A stretch of 64,000 bases of DNA from Streptomyces sp. NBC_00654 (GTDB lineage Bacteria > Actinomycetota > Actinomycetes > Streptomycetales > Streptomycetaceae). Positions 7,603 through 16,700 of the stretch are shown one piece after another. The translations under genes and the position numbers were made by a program. Within the stretch, counting starts at the first letter, position 1. Each line of letters begins with the position of its first letter. A model generated the notes under the pieces. It was given only the letters and a program-made list of their open reading frames with translations, did no database searches and was not told the origin of the DNA. The stretch lies in assembly GCF_026341775.1 (NCBI RefSeq), contig NZ_JAPEOB010000001.1, positions 62,001 through 126,000 on the forward strand. The letters are read 5' to 3'.

Positions 7603-9449
7603 ACCGGTGTGCTGAGCCTGTGCCCATCCTGTGAGTCACCGGCTCCGGACCGCGTGCCCGCTCCGTCGCCCGGTCCCGCGTCCGCCGGGCCGGCCGGCAG
7701 CTCGACGGCGAAGACCGTGCGCCCCGGCTCCGAACGCACCCCCACCCGCCCGCCGTGCGCGGCCACGACGGCCCGCACGATGGCGAGCCCCAGCCCGGTG
7801 GAACCCGCGCCGCGCGAGCGGGACGCGTCGCCCCGGGCGAAGCGTTCGAAGACGTGCGGCAGCAGCTCGGCCGGGATACCGGGACCGTCGTCCCGGACCT
7901 CCAGCGTCACCCGGGGCCGTTCGGCGGAGGCCGCCAGCACCCGGACGGTGACGGTGGTCCCGGGCGGGGTGTGCGTACGGGCGTTCGCCAAGAGGTTGAC
8001 TAGCACCTGCTGCATACGGGTCGGATCGGCCCGTACGGCCGTGGGAGCGTCCGGCAGCTCCAACCGCCATTGATGCCCGGCCCCGCCCCCCTGCCCGGCG
8101 CCCCCTGCCTCACGTGCCTCGTCCGCCATGCGCACCCCGTTCACCTCACGCGCCCTGTCCGCCACGCGCGCATCGCTGACCGCGTCGACGACGAGCGGCA
8201 GCAGATCGGTGCTCTCATAACTGAGCGGCCGCCCGGCGTCGAGCCGTGCCAGCAGCAGGAGATCCTCCACCATCCCCGTCATCCGCCGCGCCTCGGACTC
8301 GATCCGCCCCAGCGCGTGGCGGGTGTCGGGGCCGGTGTCCTCGCGGCCCCGCCGGGTCAGCTCGGCGTACCCGCGGATCGAGGCCAGCGGGGTGCGCAGC
8401 TCATGGCTGGCGTCGGCGACGAACTGCCGTACCCGTGTCTCGCTCTCCTGCCGCACCGCCAGCGCCGAACCGACGTGCCCCAGCATCCGGTTGAGCGCGG
8501 CGCCCACCTGCCCGACCTCGGTACGGGGGTCGGCCTCGGTGTCCGGGACCCGGTCGAACAGGGCCACCTCGCCGCTGTGCAGGGGGAGTTCGGAGACCCG
8601 GGTCGCGGTGGCGGCGACCCGGCGCAGCGGTCGCAGGGCGACCCCGACCATGGCGGCGCCCGCGATCCCGGCGGCGATGAGCCCGGCGGCGGTGACGCAG
8701 ACCTCGACGAGAATCAGGGTGGTGAGGGCGCGGCTCACCTCGTCGCCGGGTATGCCGACCAGGACGGTGTGCCCGTCCGAGGTGGCGACGGCCTCCACCC
8801 GGTACGCGCCGAGGCCGGGCAGATCGATGCCGCGCGCCTCCCCGCCGGCGCCGGGCCCGGCGCTGTCCGTCCCGTCCGGCAGCCCGTCCATGAGCCCATC
8901 GGCCAGCGCGTTCTCCAGCGCGGCCCGCTGGGCGCCGGTCAGCGGCTCGGCGCTCTCCTGGGCGCGCTGACCACTGTCCTCGACCACCTTCGAATCGGTG
9001 ACGGTCCCATCGACGATCACGGCCCCGAAGGTGCCGAAGGGCTGGCCGCCCCCGCCGATGAAGCCCAGCGTCCGGGTGCCGCGCGGACCGGCGGGAAGCG
9101 GCGCGGGGCCGGGCGGCCGCTCCGCGCGTACGGCGATGGAGTGCAGCTGCTCGTCGAGCTTGCCGTACATGTAGCTGCGGAAGGCGATGGCGGTGACGGA
9201 GCCGATGACGGCGGCGACGACCGCGATGAGGGAGACGGCCGACACCACGAGCCGGGTCCGCAGCGTCCACGGCCTCCGCACGGCACGGCCGACCGGCCGC
9301 ACACGTCTCCGCACGGCACCACCGACCGGCCGCACACGTCTCCGCACGGCACCACCGACCGGCCGCACACGTCTCCGCACGGCACCACCGACCGGCCGCG
9401 CACGTCTCCGCGGAACACCGCCCGCCCACCGCGCCCGTCCACTACTCAC
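7599..9449 (-). CDS. Sensor histidine kinase with repeat-encoded basic N-terminus
   Basis: 616 residues. Residues 13-56 are an Arg-rich repeat (RRRVRPVGGAV units); TM1 is about 65-90 and TM2 about 243-272, enclosing an extracytoplasmic sensor domain of about 150 residues. A HAMP linker is followed by the H-box ASHELRTPL with phospho-His at 349, N-box LVNLLANARTHT, and G-boxes DDGPGIP and GSTGLGLAI. All catalytic motifs look intact. Its start overlaps the response-regulator gene by 8 bases and its stop overlaps the GT2 gene by 4. It presumably reports cell-envelope state; the signal is unknown. Confidence 0.9.
   Translation of the reverse strand: MSSGRARWAGGVPRRRARPVGGAVRRRVRPVGGAVRRRVRPVGGAVRRRVRPVGRAVRRPWTLRTRLVVSAVSLIAVVAAVIGSVTAIAFRSYMYGKLDEQLHSIAVRAERPPGPAPLPAGPRGTRTLGFIGGGGQPFGTFGAVIVDGTVTDSKVVEDSGQRAQESAEPLTGAQRAALENALADGLMDGLPDGTDSAGPGAGGEARGIDLPGLGAYRVEAVATSDGHTVLVGIPGDEVSRALTTLILVEVCVTAAGLIAAGIAGAAMVGVALRPLRRVAATATRVSELPLHSGEVALFDRVPDTEADPRTEVGQVGAALNRMLGHVGSALAVRQESETRVRQFVADASHELRTPLASIRGYAELTRRGREDTGPDTRHALGRIESEARRMTGMVEDLLLLARLDAGRPLSYESTDLLPLVVDAVSDARVADRAREVNGVRMADEAREAGGAGQGGGAGHQWRLELPDAPTAVRADPTRMQQVLVNLLANARTHTPPGTTVTVRVLAASAERPRVTLEVRDDGPGIPAELLPHVFERFARGDASRSRGAGSTGLGLAIVRAVVAAHGGRVGVRSEPGRTVFAVELPAGPADAGPGDGAGTRSGAGDSQDGHRLSTPV
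9268..9420 (-). repeat. 33-bp tandem repeat inside the kinase gene
   Basis: Three identical 33-bp units lie at 9301-9333, 9334-9366 and 9367-9399, with a degenerate unit to the left (9268-9300) and a partial one to the right (9400-9420). Each unit adds 11 residues (RRRVRPVGGAV) in frame, so copy-number change would lengthen or shorten the cytoplasmic N-terminus without breaking the kinase. Confidence 0.9.
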
Positions 9450-10188
9450 CGGGCTTGATGAGATACCCCGCCCCGCGCCGGGTGTGGATCATCGGCGTCC
9501 GTCCGGCATCGATCTTCTTGCGCAGATACGAGATGTAGAGCTCGACGACGTTGGCCTGGCCGCCGAAGTCGTAGTTCCACACCCGGTCCAGGATCTGGGC
9601 CTTGCTGAGCACCCGGCGCGGATTGCGCATCAGGAAGCGCAGCAGCTCGAACTCGGTGGCCGTGAGGTGGATCGAGTCCCCGCCCCGGCTCACCTCGTGG
9701 CTGTCCTCGTCCAGCAGCAGATCGCCGACGGTGAGCGTCGACTCGGCGCGTACGGTCGCCGCCGCCGTGCCCGACCTCCGGATCAGCCCGCGCAGCCGCG
9801 CCACGACCTCCTCCAGGCTGAACGGCTTGGTCACGTAGTCGTCGCCGCCCGCGGTGAGCCCCGCGATCCGGTCCTCCACCGCGTCCCGGGCGGTCAGGAA
9901 GAGGACCGGGACGTCGGAGTACTCCCGCCGCAGCCGGCCGAGGACGGACAGGCCGTCCATGTCGGGGAGCATCACATCGAGCACCACCGCGTCGGGGCGG
10001 AAATCGCGTGCCGTGCGTACGGCCCCGGCACCGTCCCCGGCGCTGCGCACGTCCCAGCCCTCGTAACGCAGGGCCATGGAGAGCAGCTCGGCGAGCGGCG
10101 CCTCGTCGTCCACGACCAGTACGCGCACGGGGCTGCGGTCCGGCCTGAGCAGTTCGGTACGCCCCTGGGGCGAGGTCGTCGTCGTCAT
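9442..10188 (-). CDS. OmpR/PhoB-type response regulator
   Basis: 248 residues. The receiver domain has the acidic pair VVDDE at residues 25-29, phospho-acceptor Asp71 in VVLDVMLPDMDG, Thr99 in FLTA and Lys121 in KPF. Residues about 150-245 are a winged-helix DNA-binding domain (TATEFELLRFLMRNPRRVLSK region). First gene of an overlapping operon with the kinase and two glycosyltransferases. Four 11-bp-spaced CTGnnn hexamers just upstream suggest that it activates its own operon. The start is the ATG at 10188. Confidence 0.93.
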   Translation of the reverse strand: MTTTTSPQGRTELLRPDRSPVRVLVVDDEAPLAELLSMALRYEGWDVRSAGDGAGAVRTARDFRPDAVVLDVMLPDMDGLSVLGRLRREYSDVPVLFLTARDAVEDRIAGLTAGGDDYVTKPFSLEEVVARLRGLIRRSGTAAATVRAESTLTVGDLLLDEDSHEVSRGGDSIHLTATEFELLRFLMRNPRRVLSKAQILDRVWNYDFGGQANVVELYISYLRKKIDAGRTPMIHTRRGAGYLIKPGE

Positions 10189-10210
10189 GACCCCACCCTG
10201 TGAGGCGCGT

Positions 10211-10254
10211 CTGAGAGACGCCTGACCCGTTCCTGTGAATTCCCTGAGAAGCCC
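10211..10254 (-). promoter_or_regulatory. 11-bp direct repeats, probable response-regulator binding sites
   Basis: CTGAGA, CTGACC, CTGTGA and CTGAGA begin at 10211, 10222, 10233 and 10244, exactly 11 bp apart, in the 87-bp gap between the amidohydrolase stop and the regulator start. OmpR/PhoB-type regulators bind direct repeats of about one helical turn as head-to-tail dimers. Inference: autoregulation. Confidence 0.6.
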
Positions 10255-10275
10255 CGCCGGTATCCGCGCGCGGTC

Positions 10276-11148
10276 TCAGCCGAACAACGCGCTCGCGTTC
10301 CCGTGGCACACGCCCCGCAGCCACGCGTCCCCCAGGTCCAGCCGCTCCAGTGCGTGCAGCTGATGGACGTACGGATAGGGGATGTTCGGGAAGTCGGTCC
10401 CCAGCAGGACGCGGTCGCCGAGGTCCGCGAGCCGCGCCCGCTCCGCCGGCGGGAAGGGCGTGAAACCCTCGGTGAAGTCGGTGAACGCCATCGTCGTGTC
10501 GAGCCGCACCTCCGGGTACGCCGCGGCCAGCGCCAGGAACTCCGCGTACTCCGGCATCCCCATGTGCGCCACCACGAGCCGCAGCCGGGGGTGCCGTGCC
10601 AGCAGTCGGCCGATCGGCTCGGGTCCGGTGTACGCCCCCGGGGCGGGCCCGGACCCGCAGTGCATGACCACCGGGACCCCGGCCTCGGCCAGCAGCCCCC
10701 AGACGGGTTCCAGGAGCGGGTCGTTCGCGTCGTACGCACCGACCTGGAGGTGCGACTTGAAGACCCGGGCCCCCGCCTCCACGGCCTCCCTCACATACGT
10801 CTCCACGCCCTCCTCGGGGAAGAAGGTGGCGGTGTGCAGGCAGTCGGGCACCCGCGCGGCGAAGTCCGCGGCCCAGCCGTTCAGCCAGCGGGCCATCCCC
10901 GCCTTGTGCGGATAGAGCATCGAGGTGAACCGGAGGACACCGAACGACCGCAGCAGGGCGAGCCGTTCGTCCTCGTCGTGCCGGTAGGTGATCGGCCACT
11001 CCATGCCGGTCAGCGGCCCGGCGGAGTCGAAGTACGCCCACACCTTGCGCAGCACCCGCTCCGGCATGAAGTGCGTATGGACGTCGATGATCCCGGGGAG
11101 CCCGAGCCGCTCCCAGAAAGCCACGACCTCGTCCCGTTCCTGCCCCAC
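10276..11148 (-). CDS. Amidohydrolase family protein (metal-dependent TIM barrel)
   Basis: 290 residues from the GTG at 11148, which follows a GAGGGAG ribosome binding site; the open frame to 11874 is the shadow of the DUF2797 gene. The HxH metal motif is in GIIDVHTHF at residues about 20-24, further His ligands are in FKSHLQ, MHCGSG and VAHMGM, and an Asp is in LLGTDFPN. This is the pattern of the amidohydrolase-2 group (decarboxylases/hydrolases such as ACMSD relatives). Cytoplasmic; substrate unknown. It ends 87 bases before the response-regulator gene in the same direction. Confidence 0.82.
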   Translation of the reverse strand: MGQERDEVVAFWERLGLPGIIDVHTHFMPERVLRKVWAYFDSAGPLTGMEWPITYRHDEDERLALLRSFGVLRFTSMLYPHKAGMARWLNGWAADFAARVPDCLHTATFFPEEGVETYVREAVEAGARVFKSHLQVGAYDANDPLLEPVWGLLAEAGVPVVMHCGSGPAPGAYTGPEPIGRLLARHPRLRLVVAHMGMPEYAEFLALAAAYPEVRLDTTMAFTDFTEGFTPFPPAERARLADLGDRVLLGTDFPNIPYPYVHQLHALERLDLGDAWLRGVCHGNASALFG

Positions 11149-11192
11149 GCGCGCACTCCCTCGCCCTTCACCGGCCGCGGACCGGCCTGCCT

Positions 11193-12167
11193 TCAGAACA
11201 ACCCACCCTGCACGCCGCCGCCCGTAATGTCGATGAGTGGGACACGTACTTCGCTTCCCACGAGGCGCTCCGGGTCCGCCGAAGCCGCAGAAGTCAACGA
11301 GCCCGCCGTGGAAGTCGAGGCCCCTGAGGCCCCCGGAGCCGCCGGAGCCGCCGGAGCCGCCACGAGATCCCAGCCGGTGATCAGCCGGGTGTCCAGCACC
11401 ACCACCCCGCCGGCGCCCGCCCCGGCCGGCGCCAGATGCAGATCGGGTCCGGCCGCCGCGACGAGCCGCCCCGCGACGACACCGCCGTCCACCAGCGCGC
11501 TCACGGCCCTGACCGCCGCCGGCGCCCCCTCCAGCCCGAACACCCCCACCTGGTCGACCGCCTCGAACGGCAGCCGCTCCAACGACTCCGGCCAGCCGCC
11601 GCCCTCCAGCGCGACCGCCCGCCCGTACAGCTCCGCCACCTCGGCGGCCCGCTCCGCCGCCCCCGGCAGGGCCCCGCGCACGGCGCGCTTCCTCGCGTAC
11701 GGAATCCGGTCCGGCACCCCCAGCGCGGCCCGCAGCAACTCCTCGGTACGCCGCGCCGCCATCAACGGCCCGCGCCCCAGCCAGCTGAACACCACGGCCC
11801 CCTGCTCCCGCAGCCGCGCCGCCCCCCGCTCCTCCCCGGTGATCCCGACCTTGACCATCCCGGGCCCGAACCACGCGAGATAGACGCGGTACGTGCGCGG
11901 GTCATCGGCGATCGTGTCCGCGGCCACCGAATGCGCCCGGTCCAGCCGCGCGCACTCCGCGCACCGCGCACCGGTACTCCGCGCCGGCACCACCGCCCCC
12001 ACCGGACACACGTTCCCCCGTGCGCCCACGCAGTACCGCTCCCCCACCGCACGGAACCCGAGCTCCGCCCCGTACACGAGCACACTCACCCGCCGGGCGT
12101 CCCCTCTGCGCCACCCCAGCTCGGGACTCTCCCCCGGCCACCGCAGCCCGGTGCACAGCCACCCCAT
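11193..12167 (-). CDS. DUF2797-type protein
   Basis: 324 residues from the ATG at 12167; a GTG at 12188 in frame is an alternative, with GGAGGG lying between the two. The N-terminal half has paired cysteines (CVGARGNVCP, then CAECARL) suggesting a zinc site. Residues about 100-140 read YRVYLAWFGPGMVKVGITG, then an Arg and AVVFSW, which resembles the start of a GIY-YIG-like fold with V-Y-L and V-K-V-G in place of the usual residues. The family is uncharacterised as far as I know. An Ala/Gly/Ser-rich linker precedes a short conserved C-terminal tail. Function unknown. Confidence 0.65.
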   Translation of the reverse strand: MGWLCTGLRWPGESPELGWRRGDARRVSVLVYGAELGFRAVGERYCVGARGNVCPVGAVVPARSTGARCAECARLDRAHSVAADTIADDPRTYRVYLAWFGPGMVKVGITGEERGAARLREQGAVVFSWLGRGPLMAARRTEELLRAALGVPDRIPYARKRAVRGALPGAAERAAEVAELYGRAVALEGGGWPESLERLPFEAVDQVGVFGLEGAPAAVRAVSALVDGGVVAGRLVAAAGPDLHLAPAGAGAGGVVVLDTRLITGWDLVAAPAAPAAPGASGASTSTAGSLTSAASADPERLVGSEVRVPLIDITGGGVQGGLF

Positions 12168-12198
12168 GAGCCGATACCTGCCCTCCACGGATCAAACG

Positions 12199-12234
12199 CG
12201 AGAGGCCCCCAGGATTTCTCCTGGGGGCCTCTCG
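12199..12234 (-). terminator. Hairpin terminator after tRNA-Arg
   Basis: A 16-bp perfect stem (12199-12214 with 12219-12234) around a 4-base loop lies directly downstream of the tRNA-Arg on the minus strand and upstream of the DUF2797 gene. Confidence 0.85.
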
Positions 12235-12241
12235 CCTGCTG

Positions 12242-12314
12242 TGCACTCGGCAGGATTCGAACCTGCAACCTTCTGATCCGTAGTCAGATGCTCTATCCGT
12301 TAAGCTACGAGTGC
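12242..12314 (-). tRNA. tRNA-Arg (anticodon ACG)
   Basis: A full cloverleaf can be drawn on the minus strand: acceptor GCACTCG/CGAGTGC, D-arm with TAACGGATA loop, anticodon stem TCTGA/TCAGA around CTACGGA (anticodon ACG), variable AGGTT, T-arm GCAGG-TTCGAAT-CCTGC and discriminator A. CCA is not encoded. A 16-base piece of its anticodon arm recurs inside the mobile element at 40423. Confidence 0.97.
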
Positions 12315-12497
12315 TTGGCGTTCCGGGCTTTTCTGCCTGGTCGGCGTTGCGAGAACAACATTACATGACCTGTGCCGTGACGCGAAATCCATTAGCCATA
12401 CCGCCTCCGACCTGCGAAAACGCTGTTTCGAGGCGGATCTCGGCCACCTTCTCGCGCGCTTGCGCCCCCTGCGCCACTGGGGCGACGGCCCGAGGAC

Positions 12498-12532
12498 GAC
12501 CGAAGCCCCGTGCCGGTGGCACGGGGCTTCGG
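12498..12532 (-). terminator. Hairpin terminator after tRNA-Ser(GCT)
   Basis: A 16-bp perfect stem (ACCGAAGCCCCGTGCC with its complement) and 3-base loop lie 9 bases beyond the 3' end of the tRNA. Confidence 0.85.
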
Positions 12533-12540
12533 TGTTCGAG

Positions 12541-12631
12541 CGGAGGCGGAGGGATTTGAACCCTCGATGGGCTTTAAAACCCAAACCGCATTAGCAGTGC
12601 GGCGCCATAGACCGGACTAGGCGACGCCTCC
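12541..12631 (-). tRNA. tRNA-Ser (anticodon GCT)
   Basis: Class II tRNA of 91 bases on the minus strand: acceptor GGAGGCG/CGCCTCC, D-loop with CCTAGTCCGG, anticodon loop CTGCTAA (GCT), a long variable arm (GGTTTGGG...CCCATC) and T-arm GAGGG-TTCAAAT-CCCTC. Discriminator G, as usual for serine. No CCA is encoded. Confidence 0.96.
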
Positions 12632-12841
12632 AGCACACCCCGCGCGGACGCGAGTGGTGCGTGCAGATGATGACACAGACGAGCGCGCTGTCACCAATCG
12701 CCGCCCACGGTACTAGGCATGCGGGTGCCAGGGCAAAGCATCTTCCCCGCACCGGTGCGCAACGTCGGGGCCCGCGGCGCGTTAGAGGAGACGGGGTCAC
12801 GGCCGCCGACGGCTGTCCGCCGTCCACCGCCGCCCTCCACC

Positions 12842-12891
12842 GAGTCCGTCGAGTCCACCAAGCCCGTCGAGTCCGTCGAGTCCGTCGTGTC
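12842..12891 (+). repeat. 9-bp GTCGAGTCC tandem repeat before the SSI-like gene
   Basis: Five to six copies of a GAGTCCGTC-type 9-mer, one of them interrupted by ACCAAGCCC, occupy the untranslated leader just before the ribosome binding site of the inhibitor gene. Confidence 0.75.
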
Positions 12892-12909
12892 AGAGCACAG
12901 GAGCCCCGC

Positions 12910-13470
12910 ATGCTGCGTCGTCTCACCCTCACCGCCGCCATTTCCCTCGCCTCCCTCGCCGCGCTGTCCGCCGGCGCTCCCGCCGCGACAGCCGCGGGGC
13001 CGCTGTCCATGCCGATCCCGCCGCTGCCGGTGTTCCACGACCTCGGGGACGGGCTGGGGAACGGGCTGGGCGGTGGCCTGGGCAACGGGCAGGGTGCCGG
13101 GGCCGGGCTCGGCCGCTGGCTGGACGGGGCCGGTGCCGCGGAGCCGACCCGGCTGACCGTGACGGTCTCGGAGTCCGGCGACCGGGCGGCCGACGGGGTC
13201 TTCGAGCTCCAGTGCGCGCCGACCGGGGGCAGCCACCCGCAGCGTCAGCAGGCCTGCGACCGGCTGACGCAGGCGGCGGGGGCGGACGAGGAGCTGTTCG
13301 CGCCGACACCAGCGGACGCGATGTGCACCCAGATGGACGGCGGGCCCGCCGCCGCGCGTGTCGTCGGGACCTGGCGCGGACGCCACATCGACACGACGGT
13401 GAGCCGGAGCAACGGCTGCGAGATCTCGCGCTGGAACAGGCTCGTTCCACTGCTGCCGACGGTCAAGTAG
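12910..13470 (+). CDS. Secreted SSI-like (subtilisin inhibitor) protein
   Basis: 186 residues; ATG at 12910 after AGGAG. A Sec signal peptide ends near ATAAG (residue 30). A Gly/Leu/Asn-rich spacer (residues 45-78) precedes the inhibitor domain. Cys102-Cys116 and Cys139-Cys170 match the two disulfides of Streptomyces subtilisin inhibitor. The reactive loop aligns as C139-T-Q-M-D, making Gln141 the P1 residue, whereas family members commonly have Met, Lys or Arg there. The WRGRHIDTTVSRSNGCEISRW end is strongly family-like. Role: extracellular protease inhibitor; the Gln P1 may mean a different target or no target. Confidence 0.85.
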   Translation: MLRRLTLTAAISLASLAALSAGAPAATAAGPLSMPIPPLPVFHDLGDGLGNGLGGGLGNGQGAGAGLGRWLDGAGAAEPTRLTVTVSESGDRAADGVFELQCAPTGGSHPQRQQACDRLTQAAGADEELFAPTPADAMCTQMDGGPAAARVVGTWRGRHIDTTVSRSNGCEISRWNRLVPLLPTVK

Positions 13471-13705
13471 CCGCCCCGGCCCGGCCCGCCGCCCTGTGTC
13501 CGCGCACGTCACAGGGCGTGCGGTCGGGCACGCCACCGGCCCCCGGCGTACACGGCGCGCACAGAACCTTGGTGAGAGCTCCCCCTCATCCGCCGCCCCT
13601 CGGCGCTCCTCAGCCTTTAGACTCCTCCAGTGACAGCCTGCGGCCCGAGGGGCAAGATGGGGCCCGCTGTCGGCAAGGTGCGGTAACCAGGGAGGAAGCG
13701 TCGTC

Positions 13706-16700
13706 GTGAGCAGCAGGCCATCCCGAGGCGCTGCTCGCCTCGCAGCCATACTCGACGCCCTCCCGGACGGGCTTCTGCTCGTCAATTGCAACGGCACGGT
13801 CGTCAACGCCAACACCATCGCCCTCGAAATGTTCGAGACCCCGGGCACCGCGCTCGTCGGGCGCGGACTGCTCGATCTGCTTCCGGAGTTCGACTCCAAG
13901 CTGATCCCGGGGTCGATGCGCCGGCCGGAGGCTGCGGACGAGCAGGGCAGGACCAAGCCGACGCGGATGACCGCGCGGCGCACCGACGGCAACGAGTACC
14001 CCGTCGAGGTCACCAGCGCGAGCCTGGACAGCGGACAGGCCGAGTACAACGACATCCACCACTCCAGCTACACGGGCGACGAGCTGCTGATGCTCGTCGT
14101 ACGGGATCTGTCGGGCACCGTCGACACCGAGGCCGAGCTGGCCCGTTCGCAGCGCCAGACCGAGATGATCCTGCGGGCCGCCTCCGAAGGTGTCGTGGGC
14201 ACGGACACGGACGGCAGGGTCGTCCTGGTCAACCCCGCCGCCGCGCAGATCCTCGGCTTCCGGGCGAGCGACCTGGGCGGCCAGGAGCTGCACCCGCTGA
14301 TCCTGCACTCGCGTGCGGAGGGCGAGCCGTTCCCGTACGAGGAGTCGCCGCTCGCCGACACCCTCAGGTCCGGGCGCAAGCACCGGGTGCGCGGGCAGGT
14401 GCTCTGGTCCAAGAGCGGCGCCCAGGTGCCGGTGGACCTGACGACCGCACCGGTGCGGGACGGGGACCAGCTCGTCGGCGCGGTGATGACGTTCACCGAC
14501 CGCAGGCCGCACCAGGAACTCACCGAGCAGCACACGGCGTCCGTCGCCGAACTGACCGCGAGCCACACCGCCGAGGTCGAGGCGCTCACCGAGCGGCATG
14601 CGGCCGAGGTCGCCGCCCTCACCGAGGCACACGCCGCCGAGCTGGCCGACCGGACCGAGCGCTACGCCTCCGAGCTGGAGGAACAGGCCGAGCGCATCGC
14701 CGCGCTGACCGGCCGGCACACCCAGCTCACCGCCGTACTCGGCGAATCACTGCGCGGACCGCTGGAGGAGCTGCGCGGCGAGCTGTCCACGCTCGCCGCC
14801 GATCCGGCGGGCCAGCTCTGGCCCGAGGCCAACCAGATCCTGCATCACCTGGCCGCCGGATACGCCCGGATGACGACACTCGTCGACAACGTGCTGGGCT
14901 ACCAGCGGCTCGACGCCGGTACGGAGGGCCTTGCCAAGGTCCCCGTGCTGCTCGACGCCATCGTGGCGGCGGGCGTCGACGGGGCGGTCGAGCTGATCGG
15001 CCCGGGGCGCGCGCAGTTCGCGGTGCACGCTCCGCCGATCGAGGCCGAGGTGGACGCGCGACAGCTGGCGACGGCCCTCGCCCATCTGGTGGCGGACGTG
15101 GCCGGTGTCGACTCGACCGGCAAGACACGGCCGGTCCCGGGCGGCGGCTACGTCGACTCGACCGTGGTCGTGGCCGCGGCGCAGCGCGGTGACGTCGTAC
15201 GCATCGAGGTGCGCGGGCCGTTCGCCGGTGGAGACCCGGTGCATGTGCCGATCGTGCGCGGGATCGTACGGGCGCACGGCGGCGTGCTCCAGACGCACGA
15301 GGTGCCGGGGATGAGCGGCAGCGCGTACGTGCTCGAAGTGCCGCTCGGCTCCGGTTCGGGGACAGTCACGTCCCCGGCCGCGTCCCCGGTCGCCCCGGAG
15401 GAGTTCGGCGCGCAGGTGGCCGGTGCGGGGACGGGTGCTCCGGAGAGCGTTGTTCCGGAGGCCGGTGCTCCGGAGGCCGGTGCTCCGGAGGCCACGAGTG
15501 GGGGGCGGCGACGGGCGCGCCGGTCGTCCACGGACGCGTTCCTGGAGAGTCCCGTGGGAGCGGCGCAGGCCGAGGACACCGCGGCTGCCGAACCGACGGG
15601 GCGGCGCAGGGCGCGTCGCGGGCCCGCCGCGACGGACGAGCAGCAGCAGGCCCAGGAGCTGATCCCGGCTCAGCAGGGCGAGGGTTCAGGCCGCAGGCGC
15701 GGCCGTCCCAGCCCGGCGGAGACCGGAGCGGTGCAGACCGGGGCGGCGGAGACCGGATCCGTGGCGACCGGAGCGGCGGAGACCGGAGCGGTGGCCGTTC
15801 CCGGAGGTCCGGCCGGGCAGTCGCCCCAGCAGACACCCCAGCAGTCGCCCCAACCGGCACAGCAGCCGGCAGGACAGCAGGGGCAGGCCCTCGCGTTGCC
15901 CGCGGCGGCCTCTGCGGCCCCGTCGGCCGCCGTCTCCCCCGCACCCTCCGAAGGGTCCGTCGTCACGGCGGCCGAGGGGGCCCAGGCCGGCGGCGGGCGC
16001 CCGCAGCGAGGGCAGACCGTACCGCCGCAGGGCGTGCCGTCCGAGGCGCAGCAGCCGGTACCGCCCACGGGGCGCCGCGCGCGCCGCGACGGGGAGAACC
16101 GGCCCGCGCTCCCGGCTCTCACCTCCGGCGGCCAGGACGCCGAGGTGCCCGGCAACGCCCTCGCCGAAGCTCCCGTCCCTGCCGACGCCGATGCCGGGCA
16201 GCACTCCGCGCAGGCCCAGCAGCCGGGTGGGCGGCGGGCCCGGCGGGCGCTGGCGGCGGCGCAGGAGCGTTCCGCGCAGGCCGAGGCGGCCGGGCCGCGC
16301 ACCACGTTCGCCCTTCCGCCCGCCGATGCCGACCGGGTCCCGCCGGTTCCGCCGGTTCCCTCCATGCCGTCCGTGCCGCTCGCGCCCCAGGAGGTCCGGG
16401 AGCCCCGGGTGGGCCAGGAGCGCCACGATGCCGTCCGCACCGCGCCGGACGCCGACCACACCCCGCCGCAGGCACACCCCGCGCAGTCCGACTGGGGGCG
16501 TGGCGGTACGTCCGGTCAGGGACTGGCCGCGCTGACGGTGTACGACGACGTCGACGTACCGGAGAGCCGGCCGTCGGCACCGCCCGTCGCGCCGCCCGCC
16601 GCACAGCCCACGGCCACACCGCCCGGAGGAACCCCCTCCCCGGGGACGCCTTCCGCAGGGACGCCGTCCGCGGGCGCACCGAGTCAGGCGCCGGACGACG

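Noticed and set aside
6163..8073. 636-residue open frame on the plus strand
   Set aside because: Antisense to the GT2-GtrA and kinase genes, whose motifs are clear.
9268..9420. CRISPR-like array
   Set aside because: Units are contiguous, without spacers, and encode an 11-residue protein repeat.
12661..12909. Longer start for the SSI-like inhibitor
   Set aside because: It would bury the signal peptide and translate the 9-bp repeats; the ATG at 12910 has AGGAG and a normal signal peptide.
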